From Owenia fusiformis (lineage: Eukaryota; Annelida; Polychaeta; Sabellida; Oweniidae): a DNA stretch of 64,000 bases. Below the pieces are notes generated by a model. That model was given only the letters and a program-made list of their open reading frames with translations, was not told the DNA's origin and made no database searches. Within the stretch, counting starts at the first letter, position 1. The number at the start of each line of letters is the position of its first letter. Of the stretch, positions 36,261 to 47,037 are shown piece after piece. The stretch spans positions 8,798,030 to 8,862,029 of the forward strand of contig CAIIXF020000009.1 in the NCBI GenBank assembly GCA_903813345.2, read 5' to 3'. Made by a program: the position numbers and the translations under genes.

Positions 36261-37080
36261 CACATCAACTCACATTTTAATACACTAACCTCAAGTCAGT
36301 GTGGGGTTTAGTTAGATAAACCATTTGCACTGGATCTGAGGGGAACTAATAGCCTTGGGCCAAGCCAGTCCAAGGGCGAACGTAATAAGTACCCGGAACG
36401 TTCGCAAAATGGTGTTCGGCATACACCATTGTCCAATGAAGACCAAACAAAGCCCCGAATGTCGTGTCGTTTCTCGTTTCGCCCCGAGTATTAAATGAGC
36501 CCTTGGTCAGTCGGCTATTATTTCTCCTAAAACCCAGTACTCCTAAATGGACTGAATATACCTAACTGAAACTTTCTTAGTTTCCTGAAAGGACCGCTAG
36601 TTGTTTGTAGAATGAATAGGGGGAGTTTTTTCATGCATTTCGCTTGTATTTTTCATTTAAAAACATCAATAAACTGTAAAACAATTTATTGACTATACGA
36701 TTGCACGATATAACTCCAAAAAGTATTTTTCATCTTCAAATATTATCTATGGATTAAAACCCAGGTAATGTTTTTTTTCAAACTTCAGAGGACTAGGAAT
36801 CATGTGTCCTATTTGCTTTTGAATAATATAAATGCTGTTTTAAATAGGTTTCATGTATGCCAATAATTTCTCAAATGGTAAATGTAAATGGTACCCATTC
36901 CTTAATCCCAAGAATTTTCTCCATGAGGAATTTCCAATAGTAATCCAATGGTATAGTTCCAAGCAGATTTTGATAGACGGAATAGACGGAAGCACGGACA
37001 GACCTTATCTTTATCCCAGCCCAAACTACGTTCGGTGGGTTAATAAGGTAAATAATACAATCATGATGTTCTCCGCCACG
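36261..37080. other. Upstream region of the GPCR gene
   Basis: AT-rich non-coding sequence lies between the satellite array and the GPCR start. Overlapping short frames on both strands at 36853-37095 have no family motif and are probably chance. Confidence 0.35.
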
Positions 37081-37081
37081 C

Positions 37082-37089
37082 CTATATAG
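37082..37089 (+). promoter_or_regulatory. Possible TATA box of the GPCR gene
   Basis: The string ctatatag lies about 75 nt upstream of the GPCR ATG. A transcription start about 30 nt downstream would leave a 5' leader of about 45 nt. This is inference from spacing only. Confidence 0.35.
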
Positions 37090-37162
37090 TATCATACATA
37101 GTGTTAAGTTGAGTAGTTGAGCTGAAGACTAATCAAGAATCGTCAGCCATAGAGCAGTCGCG

Positions 37163-38683
37163 ATGGCTAACTGCACACTTTTTAGTAATCTCAGCCGTGA
37201 TGACAAATGTACAAATGTCACTCGAATGCAGGGAACAGGGGAAATGACAGGAAACAGAAAATTATTAGCACCTACTCTGCAGATCACGATAGCAGTTATA
37301 ATATTTTTTGTGAATCTTTTAGTCGTCGTGTCAATTAAGCGCTATAAAAAATTACAGACAGTTTCAAATATATTTCGTGGTCACTTAGCCATGAATGACA
37401 GTATATTTGGAGCAGTATTAACCCTGAGAGGGATCTTAGAACTATCTGGAACATTAAGTAAGACAATACCATGTATCATCATTAACATTTTTGCAAACTC
37501 ATCAGCAGGAGTAACCATGTCAGGAGTTCTACTGATGTGGATTGAAATGTTTTTAGCAACAAAGCGAAAATGTATAAATGGGGCATTTAGTAAGAAAACT
37601 TCTTATGCTCTCGTCGTATTGACAGTAGCTCTATGGCTAGTGTACTTCATTAGCTTTACTTTGTTTCATAGAAATAAGCGTATAGACAAAGCTTGCCATT
37701 TGGGCAATGGCCTTATCCATGAAAATCACTTGATAGGGTTGTGTATCATCATGTTTCTACACTTGATAGTACTCCTCATCCTACAATGTCTAACATTCTG
37801 GAATCTTCACAAGCACGTGGCACATCTTAAGGAACATCTTGTAGGACCACAAAATCCTAAAAGATACCTTAGAACAAACGTAAGACATAGTAAAGTATCA
37901 CCTTCCAACATTGACCAAAATTTGAAGACTGACAATCCAAAGACCTTAGAGAAGAACGCTTCTGGATTCTACCGTCAAACTCTTCAATCGCCTGATCCAA
38001 AAATTGGGTATTCCAATTCAACTAGCGAATTCTACGGCAAGAATCCACGATTGCTCGGTCCAACTCCTGGATGTTCAAGTTCAAATAACGAGTTCGACGG
38101 TCAGAATCCTCGACTGCCCGATCCTACTCCTGGATGTTCCAGTTCAAATAACGAGTTCGACGGTCAGAATCCTCGACTGCCCGATTCAACTCCTGGATGT
38201 TCCAGTTCAAATTACGAATTCGACGGTCAGAATTCAGGATTACCGGATTCAACTCCTGGACGTTCCAGCTCAAATAACGAATTCCACGGTCGGAATCTTC
38301 AATTGCCCGATTCAACTCATGGATGTTCCAACTCAACTACGGAACGCATCAGATCACATCAGATTCAGAGTGATTTGCAAAATAATGACATACATCAAAA
38401 CAGGCTTCAATATCAATGGTCACGCCGTATGTCAAGAATTGCTAAGCTTATAAGTTTCATACTAATATCCTTTGTCATTTGCTATGTTCCGTTTTTTGTT
38501 TGTTTATTCCTTTATTCAATCCAACCCGGGAATTCTATTAATGCAAATGTAAACTACATTACTGGAACTTTACTTATTTGCAATTCATTCACAAATGTCA
38601 TTATCTATTTAACTAGGAGCAAGGATTACAGGAAAGCTTTCAAACATATACTTACATTTAAGCAGGGTCCCGTTCCTATGTGA
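37163..38683 (+). CDS. Divergent rhodopsin-class (class A) GPCR, single exon, repeat-containing third loop
   Basis: A 506-residue protein with no intron. Predicted N-glycosylation sites are Asn3, Asn9 and Asn18. TM1 lies near 36-58 (Asn51). TM2 carries LAMND with Asp79. Cys104 before TM3 and Cys178 in the second outer loop can form the usual disulfide. At the DRY position (128-130) it reads Glu-Met-Phe, so the conserved Arg is Met129. TM4 Trp158 is present. The third inner loop is about 200 residues long and holds about five 21-residue repeats (residues ~281-393, type GCSSSNNEFDGQNPRLPDPT). TM6 has FVICYVPFF (Phe437, Cys440, Pro443). TM7 has NVIIY (478-482), with Pro of NPxxY replaced by Val. 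The ligand is unknown. Loss of Arg3.50 suggests atypical G-protein coupling. Confidence 0.85.
   Translation: MANCTLFSNLSRDDKCTNVTRMQGTGEMTGNRKLLAPTLQITIAVIIFFVNLLVVVSIKRYKKLQTVSNIFRGHLAMNDSIFGAVLTLRGILELSGTLSKTIPCIIINIFANSSAGVTMSGVLLMWIEMFLATKRKCINGAFSKKTSYALVVLTVALWLVYFISFTLFHRNKRIDKACHLGNGLIHENHLIGLCIIMFLHLIVLLILQCLTFWNLHKHVAHLKEHLVGPQNPKRYLRTNVRHSKVSPSNIDQNLKTDNPKTLEKNASGFYRQTLQSPDPKIGYSNSTSEFYGKNPRLLGPTPGCSSSNNEFDGQNPRLPDPTPGCSSSNNEFDGQNPRLPDSTPGCSSSNYEFDGQNSGLPDSTPGRSSSNNEFHGRNLQLPDSTHGCSNSTTERIRSHQIQSDLQNNDIHQNRLQYQWSRRMSRIAKLISFILISFVICYVPFFVCLFLYSIQPGNSINANVNYITGTLLICNSFTNVIIYLTRSKDYRKAFKHILTFKQGPVPM
38004..38340 (+). repeat. 63-bp coding minisatellite in the GPCR third loop
   Basis: There are five to six units of 63 bp (21 codons) encoding a Ser/Asn/Pro-rich segment. 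The unit is a multiple of three and has no stop in two other frames, so it produces shadow frames on both strands (38004-38453 + and 38336-38124 -). Copy number is likely to vary between individuals. Confidence 0.9.
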
Positions 38684-40165
38684 ATAGTATAAGTGCAATT
38701 GCAAAGGTAGATAAAACAAAGTACCATATTAAGATAATGGAGAGGTTAAGCTAACGATGTTTGTCACAACGTAACCGTGAACGCAAAGTACAAAAATTAA
38801 CAAAGGAATGTATCGAGCGCTCATAGTTTTATGCGCGCTTAGTCTACTTCAGATACTCTTTCAGCTTCAGAGTTTCGGGTTTAGAACGGGAGATTTGAAA
38901 TTTTTACGTTGGGTCAACGGGAACCATTTTACTCGTGTCTATTGAACACTATGCTGTCAATTTTGATTTCGATGCACAGTTGAATTCTTGCTGAACACGA
39001 TGATGTATGTCATGCATGATTTAGCGCCAAAAATCTTACGAAACGAGCTTGTTTAAAATATGTATTAGAAAACCAGCTATAAAACCGCATCAATGACATA
39101 CTATAGAATCATTATACGCTATGGTGTAGTCTAAACAAACACTGGATTTGAACGGCTATTTATATGAGAAGGCTACATGAATTTGTATATGGTCGAGTGA
39201 TACGTACAGGTTCAGTTTCGATTATATATGCAAAGCTTAACCTCTCCACTGATATAGTCTTGCAACGTCGAACGAAATATGGAACATTTGAACCCTGAAA
39301 CTTTTCACTGAATTTCAATTTTATTGGCATCAAGTTCCAACTATCATAACTTTGTCCCTCTACTGCAAATCACCTTGGTTTTTACGCCAAAAAGTGCCTT
39401 ATATCTGTGGCTCAAGCTAGAAAAATAACGGAGAGACAAAAAACTTTACGCCCCCCACCTGCAGACATTAGGGTTAATAATGTAAGATGCAGAGACATCC
39501 TAATATTGATTACAATTGAAAAGGGAGCTTAAATATGTTCAACTATTTATTTTACCATGAGTAATTTCGACCATAAATGCGATATTTCCTATGTTTTCCA
39601 TCAAATAAGGTGCACCGAATTAGATACGGAATTGCCAATTCTGGAATTTAAGTCTTTCAATTTGAAACAGTGTTTTGGAGTGTAAGATTGATATTTTTAT
39701 TTTTTCTAACAATTTAATTGATGGAAACAAATATCTGTTTTAGATTAGAGCAAATATGGTAAAAAATACGACTACCTTAATCATTTAACGTACTGCAACC
39801 GTACGCTCTTTCGTGCGAACTTTTGTGAAAGAAGTACGTTCTGAATATTATTGTATTTATGAGGAATTGTTTGTAATTAGTAATTACTATGTTTAATATA
39901 AACGTATTATAATTGTTTACACATACAGATGTTAGTTGAAATTCAAACTAAAAAATAAAATAAAACTAGGACCCATCTACCCACCCTTCAGTATCTTCCT
40001 TAAGTAAGATAGTCTAGTTTGAGAATATGCAGGTGATTCTATGTTTGGTATATTAACGAAGACGCAATTCACATATTTAGTCCCTCGCTTTTGTTACGTT
40101 GGCGATCTTCATGAATATTGTCATATTGTCCTTCGAAATGACGTTATTGTACTATTCTTAAGATT
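38684..40165. other. GPCR downstream non-coding region
   Basis: I see no gene. There is no AATAAA within the first 150 nt after the GPCR stop, so its polyadenylation signal is not identified. A short gaaatgacgttattgtacta string at 40136 resembles the foldback at 22611-22730. Confidence 0.35.
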
Positions 40166-43100
40166 TGTTATTGTACTCATATAATCATTTACCTTGATGA
40201 TGATACCAATTTCTCATTAATGAATGACAACATTTCTTTGAGGTACATTGATGAATTAATGAAAACATATATTATATGACAGAGTGGTAGTTGAATTATA
40301 AGTGCTAGTTGTCAAACATAATTTAAAAGAAAATATAAATAAACATTAAACGTATTTAATTATATGGCCGCTGTGCACCTGTCAATTTCTGAGCACTTCT
40401 GGAATACAGATTATATATATATACTAAAATGTCATAAAAGCAAGGTCATTAAGATTAAATAAACAATGGACATTTTTGTTTCTAATATCAGAGGGAATTT
40501 ACAAGAAAGTAAGATTCCATAAAGATAAAACAAATGCTAATGTTTTGTGTTCATTTTAATACTTAGATGAATAAGTCATTCTTTTATCAGTTGTATCTGG
40601 AATTATATGCAAATATACGTCATCAATGGTTATCTAAAAAGAGCAGTATTTAGTGCTTCATCATCATTTGATTAAGATTTAGGACTAAACACATCTGGCT
40701 GTAATGTAATTGTAGTTAGTACCATCTGGAATAGGATTAACATTGCATCTCAAATATTCTATGAATTAGAATAAAAATGTCAAGACTTATGGGACAACCC
40801 TCGTAAATTGCTTGTTTATGAATCAAGGCACAAGGCATGTTTAAATATGTAAACAATGAATTGCATATTTCTCGAATCATTCATCTATGGATTTCAACTG
40901 GATAATACAAATGTGACACTTAACTTAATTTGCATTGGCGTGGGCATGTATGTTCTTAAATTCTAGACCCTGAGCAAAATGTGGGTGATGGTATATCGAT
41001 AATAGGTAATGACTTCTAGATGCGTGTTCTTGTACTTTATTCAAAATTACATACTAAAAGACCCATCACATATGAATGAATCCCCTAAACGCATTCTTGC
41101 AAATAAGATAAATTGTCAATTCCGACGATTAGGAACGTAAACGTGCGAACCGAGGCGCATCTTTGCGCATGCTTCCGAAGCTTTACGAATGGATACTTAC
41201 ACATACGAACACACCAGCGATGTACAAAGAATAATATATACTAATGGAACGAATTTTACTCATTAATTACTATTCGCAATACTGCGTTTAGAGGATACGT
41301 TGATACGTGATGGGGCCTTAATACTCGCATTTTCATTTTCTAACTTGTAAACAAAATTGCAAAAGTACACCTGAATGGATAGCTAAATCTGGACTACTTG
41401 CAATGTATAATACTTTTGGTTGTGTCATTAACATTTTCGGATGTCATTTGTGATATAAAACAATTTCCCCAAAATAGAGCACTTTCCATCAATAAATTGA
41501 TATTAGATAAATATTTTATTCATCTATTTATGTTTATGTGCAATTGTCTATTTTGTAATTTTAATTATTTACATTATATTGTCAGATAATCAGATTAAAA
41601 GTTCAGACTGTCAATGCGCCAGTTGTGTGTTTTACATCGATATGATGTAATGAGAGGAGTATCAGTTAACCATATAGCTATAAAATCATCTTGCGTGCTA
41701 TGAGTTTCATTGGAAAATATAAGATACAATCAGGAGACAACGTGCCTAGCTCCATAACAAGAGACCAATTGTAATTATTTTTTGATAACAGCTGATAAGT
41801 TAGAAATAGAATTAATCACCAATAATAACCCACACTTATTCTTGATTAATTCTATGCTGATTTCTATTCATCGAACAACAGGAGGGATTTTATTGTGATA
41901 TAAATATTAGTCCGCTATGGGGATAACGCTTTTGAATGCGACAAATACCTTACAATTCAATTGTTTCATTACACCGAGGAAAAAAGCCTACTTCCGGCAA
42001 CTTCACTTTTGTGTACTCCTACTACTCTACGATACATAACCCTTGGAATGCATAAGATACTCTGTTTGTCGAATTGTATTGTTTAGTATATTTTTGAAGG
42101 TACCTTATTAACACCAGTACACAAGTCATCCGATAAACCATTAAAAAGGTACAGACAAATGAAAACAAATAACACAATCATTACTTATATTAAGCCAAAT
42201 GGGTTGCTCATGGACACCAAATGCAATGTATGGTAGAGTGTCCTAGTCTTATTGAACATCAAATCAAAGTGGAGGTTATCTGCAAAGAAATGCCCATTTG
42301 TGGTGTAGGTCACTTCCTATAACAAAAAATTTGAGTTGAAATAAATTATTTTCTTCTTATTTTCTAAAAGGAATCAAACAAATCGTTAGAATAGCAGACA
42401 ATTCTTCTGATCCAAGTCATTTGTTTTTGAGAATTATTATGCAATTTCTTCACACATTGAAATTAGTAATTTCACAACAAAATTCATAAAAAGGGTCCAC
42501 ATGAAACATTATTCGTGACTTAGAGGGCATCATTTTTGTGTCAGACTGTGAAAACATGGACTGAGAATAACCATTTTTATCCATGCCATCAAGAACTACA
42601 TAAGATGAACACCGACTTGTAAGCTTGTGTTGTATTTTTCCTGTATATAATTATGAACTCTAATGTAATTTCAGCACTAGAATGGTATGTAAATCTTAGA
42701 TAAGCATTGGTGAGTAGGTTTATTTTTTCTAATGACATATTGTATGCTTAATGTGTTGAATCGAAGCTGATTGACAAAACATAATTTGGGCAAGTAACAT
42801 TACTCAATTGCTGACAAAATATATGCTACCTCAATAAACTCCTCGTGGTATTCATCTTGTTTAGACGGATCTAAACCCTGAATTTTATGGGCAGTGCAAT
42901 ATTTTCATGTTTTGAAGAACATATTGAGTGTAAATATAACTTATTTAACCATCATATTACTTAGTCCTATAAAATGTCCCTGCTCTGCAGCAAAATACAG
43001 ACTGAAATGTTGTTGCAATCCAAATCTATACAAATTATAAGACTCGATGCACCAAATTACTGATAAAGGTCGATTTAAGTTCGTGATCTCTCCTGCAAAA

Positions 43101-43411
43101 TGTAAATAAATTTTCAGTAACTGAATGTAAAGTAAACAGCGTTATTTAAAACAATGAAGCAAAGAGGATTACGGGTCATTTTTGCAGTATGAATTTCTAA
43201 GTATTTCTATGAGATGACACAGACAAAAAATCACTGAAAATGTACATAGACCCGAAATTAGAAGTGAATGTATAAATGGTTATTTGAAAGTGATAAAGTT
43301 GAATATATACCAGGTGAACATAAATAGTTAAACGACTCAGATATTTTCATGATGTCAAACATATATATATATATATCATATTTTAGATCCATGCATTATC
43401 TCAAGAAAAGG
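40166..43411. repeat. Segmental duplication, copy 2 (compact)
   Basis: Collinear with 23041-28656. It lacks the mariner, TIR and tandem insertions of copy 1. It has two insertions of its own: about 66 bp ending gggacaacccctcg-like then TA (about 40739-40805, the end of a mariner-type element) and about 430 bp (about 42427-42855) bounded by ttgttt on both sides. Confidence 0.85.
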
Positions 43412-45266
43412 TATATAAAATGATAATTGAGTCAACTAGACTCCCTGATATTAAGGGTAAAATCAACCCGTACAACATAGACATGACAAGGAATAATATG
43501 AGCCTAAACGATACTAAAATTGAAACATTTTTTTGTCAACAGTAGATCTACGTATTTTATCTTATTGTGAATGGTAGCTGATTGAAATCAGAACTTAATA
43601 GAACACATGGTGTCGATGCTGGGGAAGAACAATGGCAGCTAAAAACTGTTAATGGTAGGATGAAATATCAGGTCCCTGGTTTTGATTTAATTTTAGATGC
43701 AGATCAGATACAAGAAATAAATTGCAGATAACTGGCCATGGGGTGGGGAATCTAGGTGGATAATATATCAGTGTAATCATTTTAACCTTTAATGAGACTG
43801 CTGGTCTATAGACGCAGCAGAAGTGATATAGTATCGATTCTGAAGTAATAAATAAACAAAGATATATAAAATAAATAACCAGCGAAAGGTTTGTAAGTTG
43901 TATGATAAACGAGATGATTTCAACTTTGATATTGTGAATTTTCCCCATTTAGACAGTAATATTCCATTAAATCCAGCATATGGGGTCTATGTATCCCAGC
44001 TTGTTAGATATGGCATGGCATGCTCTAAATATTTAGATTTTAAGTCAAGACACAATACTTTAGTGATCAAACAGTAAGGTCAAGGTTATGATTCTATAAA
44101 ACTTAAGAAATTCTTTCTGGGCTTTGCTGAAAAATACAAATCATTAATTTCGAAGTTTCAAGTTTTACCACTTGAGATGCTGAAGGATGTAGGAATTGTT
44201 TAAGACATTGGCAATGAACTCACAATATTTTCACTTGGCACCTTTTGAGGTGGATCCCGGCTATAGCATTAATGGTTGAGAAATAGGGATCGAAACCAGC
44301 CATAGTTTTCTCCTGATGACCATTGTGAATTATTGTGTTTTATGGATTATGGCGACGGCTTTTGTGAATGGATGTTGAACCTTTGAAACGCCTATGGACT
44401 TGGAGACTATTTGAGACTGCTCTATCTTGTATCTACAACTATTTTTGAGGTTATGACTTGGCTATCAATTGGCTATCAATTTCTAATTTTTTCTTCAACA
44501 TGTATTGTAATGACTTCAGTATGAATGAAATGTCCCTTGGTCTTCTGGTCTTGGATTGTGATATTGGTTCTTAAATGGTGGGGGAAAGGGGGTATTAGAC
44601 ATTGTTTCTTTTCACGTTAGATCATGGTTTTGGGCTATATGGGGTTTGTTTTTCTTGACTGGTATGCACTAAGAGTTTGCTTTTTCTTGCTAAGTTCCAT
44701 TACAACTGTTGGTCCTTTCCCTTTGGCACGAGTGCTTATATATTTACTATGTTTCAGCAACCCAACCTACAGTGCTACCCCAAAAACGCAACACGCAAAA
44801 ACATTTCAAAACTCAGAACCAGTGATAATTACATCAATTTCATTTAATTTACCATGAAGCCACGTGTCTCATCTTTCCAATGATATATGTCAGTGTTTTT
44901 TGTGCATGGGTGAAAAAGCCTTTGTGCCAAGTTTTGAGATATCCTCAGCCAACTGATCCTATTGTGCAATCGGGTAAATCACTAAAGGATGGGGATTAAA
45001 TTCTGGTCACAAGAGTTACATAACGCACGTTTCAGATTTAGATTCACTTAGAAAATGGTTTAACTGTACGTGTTCATCGGTATCCTCGATGGTCCAGTTA
45101 ACATTACAAACATATGGACATAACGTCACAATCATTGCAAGTGCCCGTCATCTTATGAAAGATTGATCGTGAACGATTATATTCCATGCCCCTTCGCATT
45201 GCCACCATTTCTCTACACACAGAGATTGGCTCGTCTCTCTCAGTCTCCCTGTAAGAAGGAATACAT
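43412..45266. other. Non-coding interval with a weak repeat
   Basis: No gene is supported. The stretch about 44600-45240 has patchy similarity to about 9930-10640 in intron 3 of gene B (for example gctttttcttgct..gttcc, aaccagtgat, gccaccatttct). It is therefore an old dispersed repeat. Confidence 0.35.
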
Positions 45267-45456
45267 ATAGGTTATTTACTGGGAGGGATTGAATATGGGT
45301 TTTATTCCAAGGGACAATATGATATTTACCGAAGTGTAATATGATATTGACCGAGGGAGCGCAGCGACCGAGTGTCAATATCATATTTTCCAAGGTCAAT
45401 ATCATATTGTCCCTTGGAATAAAACCCATATTCAATCCCGACCAGAAATAACCTAT
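45267..45456. repeat. Foldback element, about 55-bp near-perfect arms
   Basis: The left arm (ataggttatttactgggagg ... gggacaatatgatatt) is inverted in the right arm (aatatcatattgtccc ... gaaataacctat). The centre is gagggagcgcagcgaccgag and carries a further small inversion, tgatattgac/gtcaatatca. It would form a long hairpin. Confidence 0.85.
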
Positions 45457-45556
45457 TTATTCCATAATACATTCCTCTAAAATATTACATTTGGATAATG
45501 CTTTATCAAGGTTAAAATAACCGGAAAACCAACAATAGGTAAATACGTACGTTCTA

Positions 45557-45670
45557 ATACGACTTTTTTCCCGGGGACAATACGTTTTTTTCATGTAATA
45601 CGCCCCAATACGATTTTTTCCCGGGGACAATACGATTTTTTCATGAAATATGATTCAATACGATTTTTAT
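45557..45670. repeat. Tandem repeat, about 49-bp unit
   Basis: Two and a third units share aatacga(c/t)ttttttcccggg, then gacaatacg, then ttttttcatg. It is next to the foldback at 45267-45456. A tattatggaataaat string at about 45706 inverts the right flank of that foldback, so the whole 45267-45720 may be one element. Confidence 0.7.
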
Positions 45671-45719
45671 TCCTTCATATTTCCCTGGGAAAACAGTAGT
45701 ATTATGGAATAAATATTTG

Positions 45720-46970
45720 TATCATCTGTGGATTCTGGCATGGCGGAGAGCAAAAACCTCATTGGTGATTCTGTGTAACTCTAAGAATGTCTAAAACTTT
45801 GTCCAGAGCAGATTTTGGCCCGTTGTGCAAAAATAATGATTATTCAGCGGTCTGTGTTCATATATGAATAAATGACATTTGGAAAGAGGAGGCATGGGGC
45901 TTCATGGCAAAATAAGTGAAATTGATCCAATCATTGAGGTTTTACAATGTTTTTGCTTGTTGTGTTTTGGGGACTCACTGTATAGTGATGACAAAAGCTT
46001 TGAAAAGCGAATGAAATCCGCTTCCGCTATTGGATTGGGAAAGATTTTAGATATGCTCAGAATAGTAACAGTAACACTGAACGAGGCTTAATCAACCAGC
46101 ATTCTTCTGAGAAAATGAGGATTTCAGCAAAGGTGTATTTTAAGTGATTTTCAGTGATTTTCAGTATGATATTTTGTCAAATAATCGACCAAATAAATTG
46201 CATATTAAAGTGTATTAAAGTGTATTTGTGCATTTATTTATTGGCACGGCCACTGATTATCAGGGCATGGCCTTTTATAACAATAACAATATGAATATAG
46301 CTAACAGAGAATGTATGAAAATGTATAAAGAAGTACATGAGTACATGTTAAGTACAAAACCTCTTCTATTTATCATTAATCATATTTGGATCTTGTCTGT
46401 GCCTAGTATTTTTCAAGTCATATTTTTCTTTGGCATCATTGTTGAAAACATGGCGACATCCACTGGTTGATCATTATGTTATCATCATGGGATGTCATGA
46501 AATTCTTATTACCGGCTGTTTGATTCTCAACCATTAAAACTATGTTCCTGGGTAATTTTAAATTCTAATTAATTTTAAAAGGGGCTATTAAGAAGGAGAT
46601 TCTATCCTAACTGAGGCCTTTCAGAAAAGATTGTTTGCCTCGACTAGTTTTGAATTGTACCAGGTCGCTCAATAAGAAAAGTGATATGATTTTCAATGTT
46701 TCTCACTAACACTTCAACAGTAAAAATAATCACATTTGAGCTTCCCATTATGGTTTTAGAGCTCAGCACATTAGTAATATAGGAAACAAGCACCAGCATA
46801 TTTTTAAAACAAAATGTCCATAACATTTAAGATATATGAAACGTACTTCATGATAACTTTAGGAAACTTAGATAACTCGTAAGATAACTTTATGACATAG
46901 TTATGTTTTTTATTGAGTATGTATTGATGGAATAGGTACAAAAATAAAAATGAATATAATTATTTTCAGC
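45720..46970. other. Downstream region of gene D
   Basis: Apart from about 45720-45860, which relates to the intron element at 10490-10700, I see only AT-rich non-coding DNA. Short open frames here (45879-46091, 46228-46470) show no family features. Confidence 0.35.
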
Positions 46971-46973
46971 CAT

Positions 46974-46979
46974 TTTAAT
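46974..46979 (-). terminator. Possible gene D polyadenylation signal
   Basis: On the minus strand ATTAAA, a common variant signal, lies about 59 nt past the gene D stop codon. Confidence 0.4.
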
Positions 46980-47037
46980 TATCCAATAGATCAATGACAT
47001 TTGAATCACTTGACTGGACTTCTTTCAAATTTTGTTG

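Noticed and set aside
36853-37095. Overlapping frames on both strands upstream of the GPCR
   Set aside because: No family features; the region more plausibly holds the promoter.
38004-38453. 149-codon open frame and an antisense 70-codon frame inside the GPCR
   Set aside because: They are alternative frames of the 63-bp coding minisatellite; the main frame has the GPCR motifs.
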